Positions 36,056 to 45,116 of a stretch of DNA of 64,000 nucleotides are shown in pieces. Source of the DNA: Bacillus sp. (in: firmicutes) (GTDB lineage Bacteria; Bacillota; Bacilli; Bacillales; Bacillaceae_J); NCBI GenBank assembly GCA_012842745.1, contig DUSF01000037.1:1-64000 (forward strand), in the 5' to 3' direction. Within the stretch, counting starts at the first letter, position 1. Each line of letters begins with the position of its first letter. The translations under genes were made by a program, and so were the position numbers. Below the pieces are notes generated by a model that worked only from the letters and a program-made list of their open reading frames with translations, did no database searches and was not told the DNA's origin.

Positions 36056-37393
36056 TTATTTAATTTTTGATATTAAATCTTCACCTGTATATTTACCATT
36101 AGCGATAAAACGTTTTAATTCCATTGTCGAATTTTTCGGGTCATTTTTTCCTTGAACAACGGAAAAAGCAAGTTGATAGCCTTCTTCCTCTAACATTTTA
36201 ATGACATCTTTGTTATATACACCGTATGGATAGGCAAGTGCGAATACTTTATTGCCGACATTTTCTTCAATTAGTTTTTTTGATAATCTAATATCCTCTT
36301 TCACTCTTGGCAATAAATCCACTAACGCATAGCCTCTATTCGTCCCCGTTTTCGGTAGTTGGAAATGTAGATCATGGGTATGGCTTTGAATATTAATCAC
36401 GCCGGAAGCAACCATTTCCTTCATGTGTTCCCAGTTCATATATTCTGAAAAACCAGGCTTTTTACCTACATTATTTGTGATAACATAAATTGTTGCTTTA
36501 TAGCCCTCTTGTGCCAAAATGGGGAAAGCTTCAAGATAGTTGCTAATATAACCGTCGTCAATTGTAATCATTAACGGTTTTTGCGGCAAGTTTATTTTTC
36601 CTTGTTGATAATGTAAAAAATCAAGCTCTGTAATTGTTTCATAGCCTGCTGCTTTTAAAGCTTGCAGATGCTCTTTAAATCTTGTTGTACTAATCGTACC
36701 TCCATCCCCTATAGATTCCTGTTGGAAATGATGATACATTAAGGCAGCAATCTCTTTAGGTTTGTAGGCGTACATTGATGTTTCAGGCTTTATATAAATA
36801 TATACATCTTCTTTTTCGCCAACGATTTCAATCCACTTATACAATGGATTATTAAAATAAGTGATATTCATTTCTTTTGCGAGAACAGAAAATGGGACAT
36901 AGTTTTGACCACTTAACATTATCGTTTCATTTTCGCTTGTAAATTCAGTTCCATTTACTATGTATTTTTTTGAGTTTAGAATGAATTCAATTGTAGTTGC
37001 TGCATCTTCAACTACTAATTTTCCTCCTTCAAATTTCACCCGAAGACCAAGCGTGTCTGCTATTTTGCGAATAGGCACCATAAGACGACCATTTACACTA
37101 TAACCATCCACATATTTTTTCAGTTTTTGGCTTTGTGGCTGTAGCTCTTGCTCGATTTGAACAAGTTCAGTCGGTTGTGTAGTGATATTCGTTTCGTTGA
37201 TATTTGATGGATACATATCCATAAATTCCGGTAATGGGTATTCCTCTTCTTCTTGACTATTGTTTATTTGCGAAGTATTAGTTGAATCATAATCGCTTGA
37301 ATATCCTTCCGCATATGATCCAATTGTAAAACTCAATGAAATTATTACACTTAAAATAAGTGTAAATAAAACTTTTAATCTACTGACAATCAT
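36056..37393 (-). CDS. Polysaccharide deacetylase with N-terminal stalk domain
   Basis: 445 residues. Signal peptide ~1-28, Glu/Asn-rich linker, stalk domain ~85-200 (VNGRLMVPIRKIADTLGLRV ... YVPFSVLAKEMNI), and a NodB deacetylase domain ~225-445. Metal motif 1 is MITIDDGY (Asp-Asp), motif 2 is SHTHDLHF with metal His residues as in PgaB/IcaB-type enzymes, and ALAYPYGVYN supplies motif 3. It should remove acetyl groups from an extracellular glycan; the target is unknown. Convergent with the stalk protein at 34258. Confidence 0.9.
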   Translation of the reverse strand: MIVSRLKVLFTLILSVIISLSFTIGSYAEGYSSDYDSTNTSQINNSQEEEEYPLPEFMDMYPSNINETNITTQPTELVQIEQELQPQSQKLKKYVDGYSVNGRLMVPIRKIADTLGLRVKFEGGKLVVEDAATTIEFILNSKKYIVNGTEFTSENETIMLSGQNYVPFSVLAKEMNITYFNNPLYKWIEIVGEKEDVYIYIKPETSMYAYKPKEIAALMYHHFQQESIGDGGTISTTRFKEHLQALKAAGYETITELDFLHYQQGKINLPQKPLMITIDDGYISNYLEAFPILAQEGYKATIYVITNNVGKKPGFSEYMNWEHMKEMVASGVINIQSHTHDLHFQLPKTGTNRGYALVDLLPRVKEDIRLSKKLIEENVGNKVFALAYPYGVYNKDVIKMLEEEGYQLAFSVVQGKNDPKNSTMELKRFIANGKYTGEDLISKIK

Positions 37394-37540
37394 TGCAATA
37401 AAATCTCCTTCTTGTTGTAGTTTAATTATTTAACAATATTATAGGCTTGAATACTATTATTATAGATTATATTTTGTAAATTGGTAACCTTTTACTTTAA
37501 TTTACGGTGAAATTACAGAACGAAATTCTTTCCCAGTTAT

Positions 37541-37578
37541 AAAGGAGGGCCAGTCATTTAGACTAGCCCTCCTTTTTT
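37541..37578 (+). terminator. Hairpin similar to the 36001 terminator, upstream of the FAD oxidoreductase
   Basis: AAAGGAGGGCCAGTC (37541-37555) pairs with GACTAGCCCTCCTTT (37561-37575) with one mismatch, followed by TTT. It shares GGAG-GCCAGTCATT with the hairpin at 36001, and the two flank the deacetylase gene. No plus-strand gene ends here. Confidence 0.7.
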
Positions 37579-37649
37579 GGTAGGTATTTTTAATGATTCC
37601 AATAGAAATACTAAACAAAACAATATCACCTATAGTTAAGAGGTTTACT

Positions 37650-39467
37650 ATGTATAAAAAAACGATTTTCGTCATTATCATTATTTCAATCTTAACAATA
37701 ACGGGATTCTCATTTTTACAAAAAAACAATGAAATCTATGCAGAAAGTAAAATTGATCAATCATTTTTTAGTAACGAACACGATATAAAAACATTTGATG
37801 TTATTGTGATTGGCGGAGAGCCTGAAGGGATAGCAGCTGCTATATCTGCAGCAAGAAACGGCTCTAACACCCTGCTTATTTCGGATCGGGACGGGATTGG
37901 CGGCCTTTTTACATATGGTAAAATGAATGTCTTGGATTTTCCCCGTGGAATTGGTAATAAAGTATTGAGCAACGGTGTTTTCAAAGAGTGGCATCATATG
38001 GTAGGCGGTAAAAAATCATTTGAAATAAAAGCAGCAAAAAATGCATTTTTAAAGATGGTTTATCACCAAGAAAATTTATCAATGCTTCTGCATACTAAAG
38101 TTAAGGATATTGAATTGAAGAACGACCAAGAGATAGGTTCAATAAAGATTTTGAACAATAATAAAGTGTATACCGTTCAAGCAAAGAAGTATATTGATGC
38201 GACACAAGATGCCGATGTTGCCTACTCAAGTGGAGTTCCGTATTTTATCGGTGCAGAGGATGTTGGCTATAGTAATCGCCAAATGGCTGTAACATTAATG
38301 ATTCACCTTAAAGATGTTAATTGGAGTAAAATTAAAGAAACAGCTAAAACCGAGACGTTCGGTCCTGCGGAGGTGACGCTGGAAGCTGCATGGGGCTTTC
38401 CAAAGCTGCGTGATATGTATAAACCCCATGATTCGAACATGCGGCTACGCGGCTTAAACTTAATCCGTAATCGTGAGGGATATTATATTAACGCCTTACA
38501 AATTTTTGGGGTCGATGGTCTCTCAAAGGAATCCATTCAAGCAGGAATTGAACGAGGCAAGAAGGAAACGGTATTTATTGTCGATTGGTTAAAGGAAAAT
38601 TTCCCAGGTTTTGAAAATGCGAAAATTGCTTCTTATCCTACGGAGCTTTATGTCCGTGAAACACGCCATATCCGCTCCCTTTACCAACTGCCAGTTAGCG
38701 ACCTGTGGGAGAATAAATATCATTGGGATACGATTGCTTACGGTGGCTATCCGTCAGACATTCAAGCTACATCAAGAGACGATGCTGGGGCCATTGTTGT
38801 CAACCCAACGCAATATAGCATCCCTTTTCGGAGCATCGTATCACAAAAAATAACAAATCTTCTTGTTGTTGGCCGTTCTAGCGGTTATAGTTCATTAGCA
38901 CAGGGTTCCGCTCGCATCGTACCTACGGGTATGGCAACTGGAGAAGGAGCTGGTGTAGCAAGCGCGATTGCAATCAAATATAATATGAACTTCCACGAAA
39001 TGGCTAAACATAAAAAAGCTATCTCTGAACTGCAACTAGCGCTAACTGCTCAAGGAGCAAAAGTTGAAAAATTCACGCTTCCATTTCCATATGAAGAAAA
39101 ATGGTATTACCCTGCTATTCGTGAATTGCTCAACCATCGTGCTCTTTTTGGCGGCTACACAAATGATTTATTAGAAAATGAAATCGCCCAAAATAAATCA
39201 TTCTCTAATATACTTTTACACATGTATATCGCAAAACGAAACAACGACCCAAACTTTGAAAAAAATATTCATTATTTGCGCAAGTACTTCACTTCAAAGG
39301 AGACGAGTGATTTAACGATTGAGGAAATAAACGCAATCATTGAAGGTTTGCCGTATAAGGATTTCACCAATGCCTATAAAAAGGAACTTGAGAAGATGAA
39401 AGATAAAAAGAGCCTCACACGTGAGGATGTGTATATTATTGTTGGAAAAATTTTCGAGTGGATTTAA
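37650..39467 (+). CDS. FAD-dependent oxidoreductase, secreted or membrane-anchored
   Basis: 605 residues from ATG 37650, which follows AAGAGG; a frame from 37593 lacks a ribosome binding site. N-terminal hydrophobic segment KTIFVIIIISILTITGFSF acts as signal or anchor. Then the FAD Rossmann motif DVIVIGGEPEGIAAAISAARNG (~52-73 region) with the altered GGEPEG loop typical of the FAD_oxidored family, and the FAD-contacting C-terminal part RSSGYSSLAQGSARIVPTGMATGEGAG. The C-terminal ~130 residues are helical (possible S-layer-like repeats). Substrate unknown. Confidence 0.82.
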   Translation: MYKKTIFVIIIISILTITGFSFLQKNNEIYAESKIDQSFFSNEHDIKTFDVIVIGGEPEGIAAAISAARNGSNTLLISDRDGIGGLFTYGKMNVLDFPRGIGNKVLSNGVFKEWHHMVGGKKSFEIKAAKNAFLKMVYHQENLSMLLHTKVKDIELKNDQEIGSIKILNNNKVYTVQAKKYIDATQDADVAYSSGVPYFIGAEDVGYSNRQMAVTLMIHLKDVNWSKIKETAKTETFGPAEVTLEAAWGFPKLRDMYKPHDSNMRLRGLNLIRNREGYYINALQIFGVDGLSKESIQAGIERGKKETVFIVDWLKENFPGFENAKIASYPTELYVRETRHIRSLYQLPVSDLWENKYHWDTIAYGGYPSDIQATSRDDAGAIVVNPTQYSIPFRSIVSQKITNLLVVGRSSGYSSLAQGSARIVPTGMATGEGAGVASAIAIKYNMNFHEMAKHKKAISELQLALTAQGAKVEKFTLPFPYEEKWYYPAIRELLNHRALFGGYTNDLLENEIAQNKSFSNILLHMYIAKRNNDPNFEKNIHYLRKYFTSKETSDLTIEEINAIIEGLPYKDFTNAYKKELEKMKDKKSLTREDVYIIVGKIFEWI

Positions 39468-39470
39468 AGA

Positions 39471-39504
39471 AAAGGAACGCGGGGACGATTCTCCGCGTTC
39501 CTTT
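39471..39504 (+). terminator. Terminator of the FAD oxidoreductase gene
   Basis: AAAGGAACGCGG (39471-39482) and CCGCGTTCCTTT (39493-39504) form a 12-bp stem. Convergent hfq-like gene ends two bases later, so it serves both. Confidence 0.9.
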
Positions 39505-39505
39505 G

Positions 39506-39706
39506 TTATTTTACAATCGTACTAATAGCGCCTTTTCCTAACATCTGCTGCTGGCCTTTTGAATCAATTAGAATAGTAAAATTATCATGTCCTAGGATTT
39601 TACATTTTAGTGGAACTCCATTTGTAGTATAAATCGTCACAACACGGTTACTTTCAATAATTTCATCTAAAAATCTTGTTTGTAAATCAAATTTGCCGTT
39701 TGTCAT
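39506..39706 (-). CDS. Divergent Hfq-like Sm protein
   Basis: 66 residues. Sm1 is FLDEIIESNRVVTIYTTNGVPLKCKILGHDNFTILI (split here) with the Hfq pattern NG-x-L-x6-G-x-DNFT; Sm2 is QQMLGKGAISTIVK. Canonical Hfq has YKHAIS at Sm2, whose Lys-His line the RNA-binding pore; here the His is Gly. Bacillus Hfq is ~73 residues with this same overall pattern, so this is either a divergent hfq or a paralogue with altered RNA specificity. Monocistronic, convergent to the FAD oxidoreductase. Confidence 0.75.
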   Translation of the reverse strand: MTNGKFDLQTRFLDEIIESNRVVTIYTTNGVPLKCKILGHDNFTILIDSKGQQQMLGKGAISTIVK

Positions 39707-39870
39707 TTCAATAAACCCCTTATATTTGTATTTATTTTCCCCGATTGCGTTTCAATTACAGGTATTTACAAATCTTCGTGTTTAAATACTTCTTTTTTTA
39801 TTTTATTCTATATGTAATTTCAAAATCCTTCTTTTATCTTGACTATTTGCCGAAACGTTTTCATACAAAC

Positions 39871-39908
39871 AAAAGCCTGGAAAATGTCGTAATCAACAAA
39901 TTCCAGGC
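39871..39908 (-). terminator. Terminator of the chemoreceptor gene
   Basis: GCCTGGAA (39875-39882) and TTCCAGGC (39901-39908) with A-run at 39871-39874 giving T's on the minus strand. Confidence 0.7.
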
Positions 39909-39917
39909 AAAAATATA

Positions 39918-41981
39918 TTACTTTTCAACCTTAAATTCTTTAATTAATTCGTCTAATGTTAAGCACAACTGGTTTAAATCTTCAACAGCGACTACTACTC
40001 TTTCAAATCCTCTTGCTTGTTCTTGCATTGTGACGACGACTTGCTGGGAAGAAGCTGCGCTTTCTTCTGAAATGGCTGATATACCTTCAATTTCCTCAGC
40101 TAATTTGTTAGCATCAACTGTTAGCTGCTTAATAAAATTCCCATTCGTTGATAGCATATTTGTAATATTGCTAATAGATGAAGATAATAAATGAAATGCT
40201 TCACTTACTTTCGTAACAGCCCCCGATTGTTCAGTTGCTCTTACTTTCACATCATTCATGGCATCAACTGTACTTTCCGAATCATCTTTCACAGTTGCAA
40301 TGATTTTTCGGATATCTTCTGTTGATTTTCTTGATTGTTCCGCTAATTTTCGAATTTCTTCGGCAACAACTGCAAAACCTTTGCCTGCCTCGCCAGCCCT
40401 TGCTGACTCAATCGAAGCATTCAATGCTAACAAATTCGTTTGTTCAGCAATTTGGCTGATTTGTGTGAGAATATTATTAATGTTTTGTGTCTTCTCATTT
40501 AAAGCTAAAATTGCATTTTCAATTTTATTTGTTGCCTCAATATTTCCTTCATTGATTTCATTTAATCCATTCATTAAAACGATGCCATTTTTATTATTGG
40601 TATTCATTTCTTCCATAACATGCAAGACTTTATTTGTATTCGTTGATAGTTCATTAAATCTGCTTGATAGATTGGAAGAAATAGTCGAACAGTTATCAAT
40701 TGATCTTGATTGAATTTTATTCCCCTCTGCAATCTCCTCAACAGAAGCCGTCACTTCCTCAGAAGAGGCTGTTGTTTCATCTGATACGGCTGATAAGGCT
40801 ATTGAGGAATAGTTAATTTTCTCAGATACAAGCTTTATATTTTTTGTAAGATCACCGAGTTCTTCCACCATCACATTAAAATTCTTTCCAATTTCTCCAA
40901 TTTCATCTCGATTTTTTATAACCGTCCGAATCGTGAAATCTCCCTCCTTCACTTTTCTCATATCAGCTATAAGGATACGCAGTGGTTTAGAGATTTTACT
41001 ACCAACGACGATTGCAATAATAATCGCAGCTACTATACTCAAGGCTAAAACAATGACAATTACTTTTGTTAAATTATTAACATCACTATATATTTCATCT
41101 TTTAAAGAAGTAATAAATAGTGTTTGTCCATTTGATAATTTGGCATAAGACACGATATTTTCTTTATTATTTAATTGTGTCGTTGTTACTCCAAATTCAT
41201 TTTGGTTAACTTGATCCGCTAATGTCTTATTGACATCTCTTAAACTATTTTCCAATGTATACTCAGGATGGATAAGAAATTGTTGGTTCGCATTTACTAA
41301 TGAACCAAAACTATTTTTATATGGTTTAATGCCGTTAACAATTTCCTTGAATAGTTCAAAATTTATATCCATACCAACAATACCAATCGATTCACCATCT
41401 TTAAAGATGGGCACAACATAACTAATCATTTCAACGTTGATATTCTCATTGAGATAAGGGTCCAACCAAACAGGCTTTCCTGCGTTAACTGGGATGTAAT
41501 ACCAACCAACATGTGCCAAATCCGTTGGGTCGTATTGGCTAAAATCTGTTGGAACAAGTTGTTCAATTTCTCCGTTTCCATCCGTGTCCGCATGAAACAG
41601 TCCAGAAGTTGGCTCAGTATATTTTGGATTAAATCTAACATAAAAAGCCATCGCACCAGCGGTATTGTTTGAAAATTGCTCCGCAATTGGTCTAATTTTT
41701 TCCTCGTAATTCTTTACATACACTGGATCAGTTTTAAATTTTTCGACATCATCTAACATAGAAACAACGGCAACTGCAAGACCGTTGACGGATGCTTCAA
41801 TTTTTTCAATAGTGACATTTAGCGTATTCGCCTTATTTTCGGCTAGAAGCTCAGCAGCCTCATAAGAGGATTTTTTTAACATATTATTACTTTTATAAAT
41901 ACTAATGAGTCCAACGATTAAAATCGCTGCAACTGAGCAAATAATAATGGAGCCCATAATCTTTGTTCTAACGCTTTTCAT
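39918..41981 (-). CDS. Methyl-accepting chemotaxis protein with dCache sensor
   Basis: 687 residues. Membrane helix ~8-30, extracellular double-Cache domain ~35-300 ([56 protein letters not shown]), second helix ~307-330, HAMP ~331-384, and a signalling domain with the conserved tip [24 protein letters not shown] (shown in part). Methylation helices flank it. dCache domains bind small ligands such as amino acids; the ligand cannot be named here. Single gene. Confidence 0.93.
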   Translation of the reverse strand: MKSVRTKIMGSIIICSVAAILIVGLISIYKSNNMLKKSSYEAAELLAENKANTLNVTIEKIEASVNGLAVAVVSMLDDVEKFKTDPVYVKNYEEKIRPIAEQFSNNTAGAMAFYVRFNPKYTEPTSGLFHADTDGNGEIEQLVPTDFSQYDPTDLAHVGWYYIPVNAGKPVWLDPYLNENINVEMISYVVPIFKDGESIGIVGMDINFELFKEIVNGIKPYKNSFGSLVNANQQFLIHPEYTLENSLRDVNKTLADQVNQNEFGVTTTQLNNKENIVSYAKLSNGQTLFITSLKDEIYSDVNNLTKVIVIVLALSIVAAIIIAIVVGSKISKPLRILIADMRKVKEGDFTIRTVIKNRDEIGEIGKNFNVMVEELGDLTKNIKLVSEKINYSSIALSAVSDETTASSEEVTASVEEIAEGNKIQSRSIDNCSTISSNLSSRFNELSTNTNKVLHVMEEMNTNNKNGIVLMNGLNEINEGNIEATNKIENAILALNEKTQNINNILTQISQIAEQTNLLALNASIESARAGEAGKGFAVVAEEIRKLAEQSRKSTEDIRKIIATVKDDSESTVDAMNDVKVRATEQSGAVTKVSEAFHLLSSSISNITNMLSTNGNFIKQLTVDANKLAEEIEGISAISEESAASSQQVVVTMQEQARGFERVVVAVEDLNQLCLTLDELIKEFKVEK

Positions 41982-42196
41982 CAGATTGTCTTCCTTTCAA
42001 TATCTATCTACCTCTCCAATTTAAATGATGGTAATTTTTTAAATTAATAAACCAACCCCTTTTTATGAAAAGAATAAATATAATTTAGTTCGATAAGCCC
42101 TCTAAAAATATTCAACATTGCTTTAGAAAATCCTCCATTTTATTACAAAAATTAATAATTTTTTTCAAAAGAGCATAAACTTTCCTGAATATCAAC

Positions 42197-42430
42197 CTAT
42201 ACCACTCCTTTCATTTTCCTTGATTGTTTTTCCTCGGTTTCAAGGTCTAATCTTTGGATAATGGCATCCTTATACTTTCTTCCAGAACGCCGACCACGCA
42301 AAATGTCAGTAAGATAGTTTTCGTTGACCCCAATATCTCTAGCCAACTCCCTTTGGGTCATATTCAGTTCAATTAGTTTTTTCTTCACTTGTATTCCAAA
42401 TAGAGGTGAGACACTGTTCTTTTGCTTCAC
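42197..42430 (-). CDS. Small phage-type XRE regulator
   Basis: 77 residues with a helix-turn-helix MTQRELARDIGVNENYLTDILRGRRSG (~24-50), a pattern seen in small phage and ICE regulators. GTG 42430 is start, with AAGGAGGG nine bases upstream. It is the last gene of a short minus-strand set with two tiny phage-like proteins and a 142-residue unknown, opposite a CI-like repressor at 43603. Confidence 0.8.
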   Translation of the reverse strand: MKQKNSVSPLFGIQVKKKLIELNMTQRELARDIGVNENYLTDILRGRRSGRKYKDAIIQRLDLETEEKQSRKMKGVV

Positions 42431-42490
42431 TGGTTGTCCCTCCTTACGTTATTCATGTTGTTTTTACTCTTTGGATTCATGCTTTTCACA

Positions 42491-42646
42491 TCAATTCACA
42501 AACTCTAAAGTAAAATTCTTATATTGATTAGCAGTTTCTTGACTTCTCAACACATGCTTTTTCATGAATTTAAACGGATTAAATGCTGTAAATTCCACAA
42601 TTTCGAGATTATCCCAATTGATTAATCTCCATTTGCTAGGTCTCAC
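42491..42646 (-). CDS. Small phage-like hypothetical protein (51 aa)
   Basis: GTG 42646 follows AAGGAAG by eight bases and encodes a basic 51-residue protein beginning VRPSKWRLINWDNLEIVEFT and ending NQYKNFTLEFVN. No family recognised. It is 15 bp downstream of the DUF6906-like gene and 60 bp upstream of the XRE gene, as in compact phage early operons. Confidence 0.55.
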   Translation of the reverse strand: MRPSKWRLINWDNLEIVEFTAFNPFKFMKKHVLRSQETANQYKNFTLEFVN

Positions 42647-42661
42647 GCTTCTCACTTCCTT

Positions 42662-42814
42662 TCAGTTTGAAATAACCCACTTTGTACCAGTTTCTCGATG
42701 TACTACTTCAAAACCATCATTGCAATCCTTAACGATTAGCCTATTCAACGGATTCAGGCCAAATGTTTTCATCCTAATCTTTTGCTTCCGTGTTGGTCTT
42801 TTGCCACGTTTCAA
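42662..42814 (-). CDS. DUF6906-like small phage protein
   Basis: 50 residues from TTG 42814, eight bases after GGGAGAG. The pattern KRGKRPTRKQKIRMKTFGLNP, then LIVKDCNDGFEVVHRETG (split here), matches my memory of the DUF6906 family found in Bacillus phages and prophages. Function unknown; a good marker for prophage DNA. Confidence 0.65.
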   Translation of the reverse strand: MKRGKRPTRKQKIRMKTFGLNPLNRLIVKDCNDGFEVVHRETGTKWVISN

Positions 42815-42857
42815 ATTAGATCACTCTCCCAATATTCAAATTTGCATCTCTATTTTG

Positions 42858-43286
42858 TTATGGTGGGACCACAACATCGGTTTCTGGAAAGTTGTGTGCA
42901 ACCGCATCACGGAAAAAGTCGTAAAAGAAAACCATATGCTCCCAAGCTTTATCAATGACTTTGATTCCATACGGTAATGCTGGTAATGGATTAAGTGTCA
43001 CTGCACTTTTATCAAAGCTGCTTTCAACTTCATCCAATACCTTCTGTTGTGCCGGCATAACTTCATCGGTTGGTGGTTTTACTGAAACGTCAGCAGTTGC
43101 TTTTTTCGTATGAATTTTTATGAACGCTCCAGGAATAACTTCATCTAAGCAATTCAATTCAGGGCGTACTGCTACACGTTCGTTTTCAAAGCGAATGTAT
43201 AAACCATCTTTATCCTCTCGAAGAACACGCTCAACATTTTTTCCGTTAATGTAAACTTTTACTTTTTTTCCAACAAAACTATTCAC
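42858..43286 (-). CDS. Hypothetical protein of the phage-like module
   Basis: 142 residues from GTG 43286 with AAAGGGGG upstream. N-terminal ~70 residues look like a small beta-rich (SH3-like) domain: KVKVYINGKNVERVLREDKDGLYIRF. The C-terminal part, IKVIDKAWEHMVFFYDFFRD, is helical. I do not recognise the family. It is the first gene leftward of the divergent promoter region of the lysogeny-type module. Confidence 0.65.
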   Translation of the reverse strand: MNSFVGKKVKVYINGKNVERVLREDKDGLYIRFENERVAVRPELNCLDEVIPGAFIKIHTKKATADVSVKPPTDEVMPAQQKVLDEVESSFDKSAVTLNPLPALPYGIKVIDKAWEHMVFFYDFFRDAVAHNFPETDVVVPP

Positions 43287-43467
43287 GTTATAAACCCCCT
43301 TTCAGTATTTCGGTGCCTAAGAGGTAGCACACTATTCGATATTCAGCACAATTTGGTAGGAACGCTTTTCATGCGGCTGCCCTAGGGAAGGAGTTCAAAC
43401 GGCCACAGGAAATATTTTGGTGATTTATTACCCTATTGGGAATTGCGTGATAAAATTATGATGTGAT

Positions 43468-43577
43468 TTCTTATCTTAATTTCATTTTAGGGTCAAATTG
43501 ACCCCATGTCAATACAAAGTTGGACATTTTGACCTTTTATTTTAAAATATGACTCTTTTTTCGGAGTCATTTTGACC
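43468..43577. promoter_or_regulatory. Divergent promoters with repeated TTGACC operators (CI/Cro-type switch region)
   Basis: Rightward promoter: TTGGAC (43520-43525), 17 bp, TAAAAT (43543-43548), for the repressor gene. Leftward promoter: TTGACC (43496-43491 on minus), 17 bp, TAAGAA (43473-43468). Operators: the palindrome GGGTCAAATTGACCC (43490-43504) covers the leftward -35; CATTTTGACC occurs at 43525-43534 inside the rightward spacer and again at 43568-43577 after the start. Together these look like repressor sites controlling both directions. Confidence 0.6.
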
Positions 43578-43602
43578 TTGTGATAAAAGAGAGGGGATTG
43601 AA

Positions 43603-44031
43603 ATGCAAAGTTTAGGAGAGAGAATTGCTCTTTTAAGAAAAAAACAAAACTTAAGTCAACGTCAGCTGATGGAAATTCTTAAATTTGAAAATCTGAGTAA
43701 ATACGAAAAGGATCAACGCCAGCCAAGTTATGAAATTCTAATATCCATTGCTGAATTTTTTAATGTAACTACTGATTGGCTTTTAACGGGCAAAATCAAA
43801 GAAGTGAAAGGAAGAGAAGATAATAAGCTACATAATACCCTTGGGGAGCTGACGAACGAGGAAGTAAAACTAATAGGGCTTTTTAGACAGCTTGAAGATG
43901 ATAGAGAGCGTGCGAAAGTTGAAGGTATGCTTGAAATGAAGGTGTACGAAACAAAAGAAAGCAAAAAGGGAATGTCATCTACATATCCAAATGGAGAAGA
44001 GGCAGCAACTAAAGAAAAGAGACATGCTTGA
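43603..44031 (+). CDS. XRE-family repressor, CI-like
   Basis: 142 residues. Helix-turn-helix LSQRQLMEILKFENLSKYEKDQRQPSYEILISIAEFF (~18-54) followed by a helical region VKLIGLFRQLEDDRERAKVEGMLEMK, common in phage-type repressors of the SPbeta/ICE kind. No LexA-like peptidase domain. Divergent from the phage-like genes 42197-43286 with operators between. Probable immunity repressor of a decayed prophage or satellite. Confidence 0.82.
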   Translation: MQSLGERIALLRKKQNLSQRQLMEILKFENLSKYEKDQRQPSYEILISIAEFFNVTTDWLLTGKIKEVKGREDNKLHNTLGELTNEEVKLIGLFRQLEDDRERAKVEGMLEMKVYETKESKKGMSSTYPNGEEAATKEKRHA

Positions 44032-44088
44032 TTTTTTTGAACTATTTTGACGTGTTTTCGTATCATTTTATTTTTAAATATAAGTGAA

Positions 44089-44118
44089 AGGGCTACCGCT
44101 GGATTTTGCAGTAGCCCT
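44089..44118. terminator. Terminator between the repressor and lipoprotein genes
   Basis: AGGGCTAC (44089-44096) and GTAGCCCT (44111-44118) form an 8-bp stem between convergent genes. Confidence 0.65.
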
Positions 44119-44122
44119 CCTA

Positions 44123-44494
44123 TTATTTAAATTCCCCAATCCAAAATCCGTCTTTTCTATCTTCTGTTTTAGGGACATATATATTAACCTTCATAACCTT
44201 TTTTGTAACAGGATCAAATCTTTCACCATCTTTTTTTGTAAAATCAACCAAACGTAAGCTTGAATTTCCTTTTGCTAAAAAATCAGCTTTATACTTATAA
44301 TCTTCATTAATTTTAATTTCAGCATTATCCCAAACAAAGTCGTCTTTATTTTCAATATATAAGTATAAGGAATCAGTCTTAACAGATGCATTTAGCATGA
44401 TATATGTAGGTTCTGAGCTTCCCGACGAGCATCCAAAAAGTAAAACTGAAATTATAAAAAACATCAATGCCACACTTGCCTTTTTTGTAAACAT
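44123..44494 (-). CDS. Small lipoprotein of unknown function
   Basis: 123 residues. Lipobox LLFGC at ~18-22 after a hydrophobic signal; the mature part is a ~100-residue beta-rich domain (YIMLNASVKTDSLYLYIENK, FVWDNAEIKINEDYKYKADF). No homologue recognised. It lies at the edge of the phage-like module and may be a lysogenic-conversion gene or simply the neighbouring host gene. Confidence 0.75.
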   Translation of the reverse strand: MFTKKASVALMFFIISVLLFGCSSGSSEPTYIMLNASVKTDSLYLYIENKDDFVWDNAEIKINEDYKYKADFLAKGNSSLRLVDFTKKDGERFDPVTKKVMKVNIYVPKTEDRKDGFWIGEFK

Positions 44495-44742
44495 TAGCAG
44501 TTCCCCCTATTAATTTAATTTACCATTCGATATAATTTTACAATATGCATATCCAACATGCACCAACTTTTCCAAAATATATAAATACTTTGGGCTTATT
44601 TCAGAAATATGACTATGCTTTTTAGGTGATAGAAAGGTACGCAGCATGTCCTTAGGTGTGTTTTTACTCAAATTTAAAAATCCTTATTTATCAACGGTTT
44701 TGACCTTATTTTGTGATGTCCTTAGGTATAGATATAAAAACA

Positions 44743-44778
44743 GGGTTATTCACAACATGAGTAAATTGTGGATAACCC
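44743..44778. other. Inverted pair of DnaA boxes in a gene-free 620-bp region
   Basis: TTATTCACA (44746-44754, plus) and TTATCCACA (minus, 44775-44767) both fit the DnaA-box consensus TTATNCACA. They face each other and sit in a 13-bp inverted repeat (44743-44755 / 44766-44778). No T-run follows, so it is not an ordinary terminator. Nearby, ATGTCCTTAGGT occurs at ~44646 and ~44717. The rest of 44495-45116 has no gene I can support. Confidence 0.6.
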
Positions 44779-45116
44779 TTACAAATCCTTTATTAACACA
44801 CTATTAACGCTATTGACTCTACATGTGATAACATTTAACGGCCCAAATGTGAAATCACGCTTTTTTCTATAAAATCTTTCTTTTTTCAAATCCCATTTGC
44901 CAATTAATTTGTTACCTGTCCATCCCGATGTATCTTGTCAAAACCCTTACTATCCCAGTGTTTCCCGCCTATTCTTTTAGTAAATCATTATTTGTCAGTT
45001 AATTTGTCTCTTAACACTGAAATTTTGAAAATACTTACAGTAAATCATTATACGTGATAGTCCGGCCCAATTAGTGGTAAAATAAACCTGCAACAGAAAA
45101 AGGAGTTGAGTGTGAT

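Noticed and set aside
42197-44494. Intact prophage
   Set aside because: No integrase, structural, lysis or packaging gene and no attachment-site repeats in view; only a control module.
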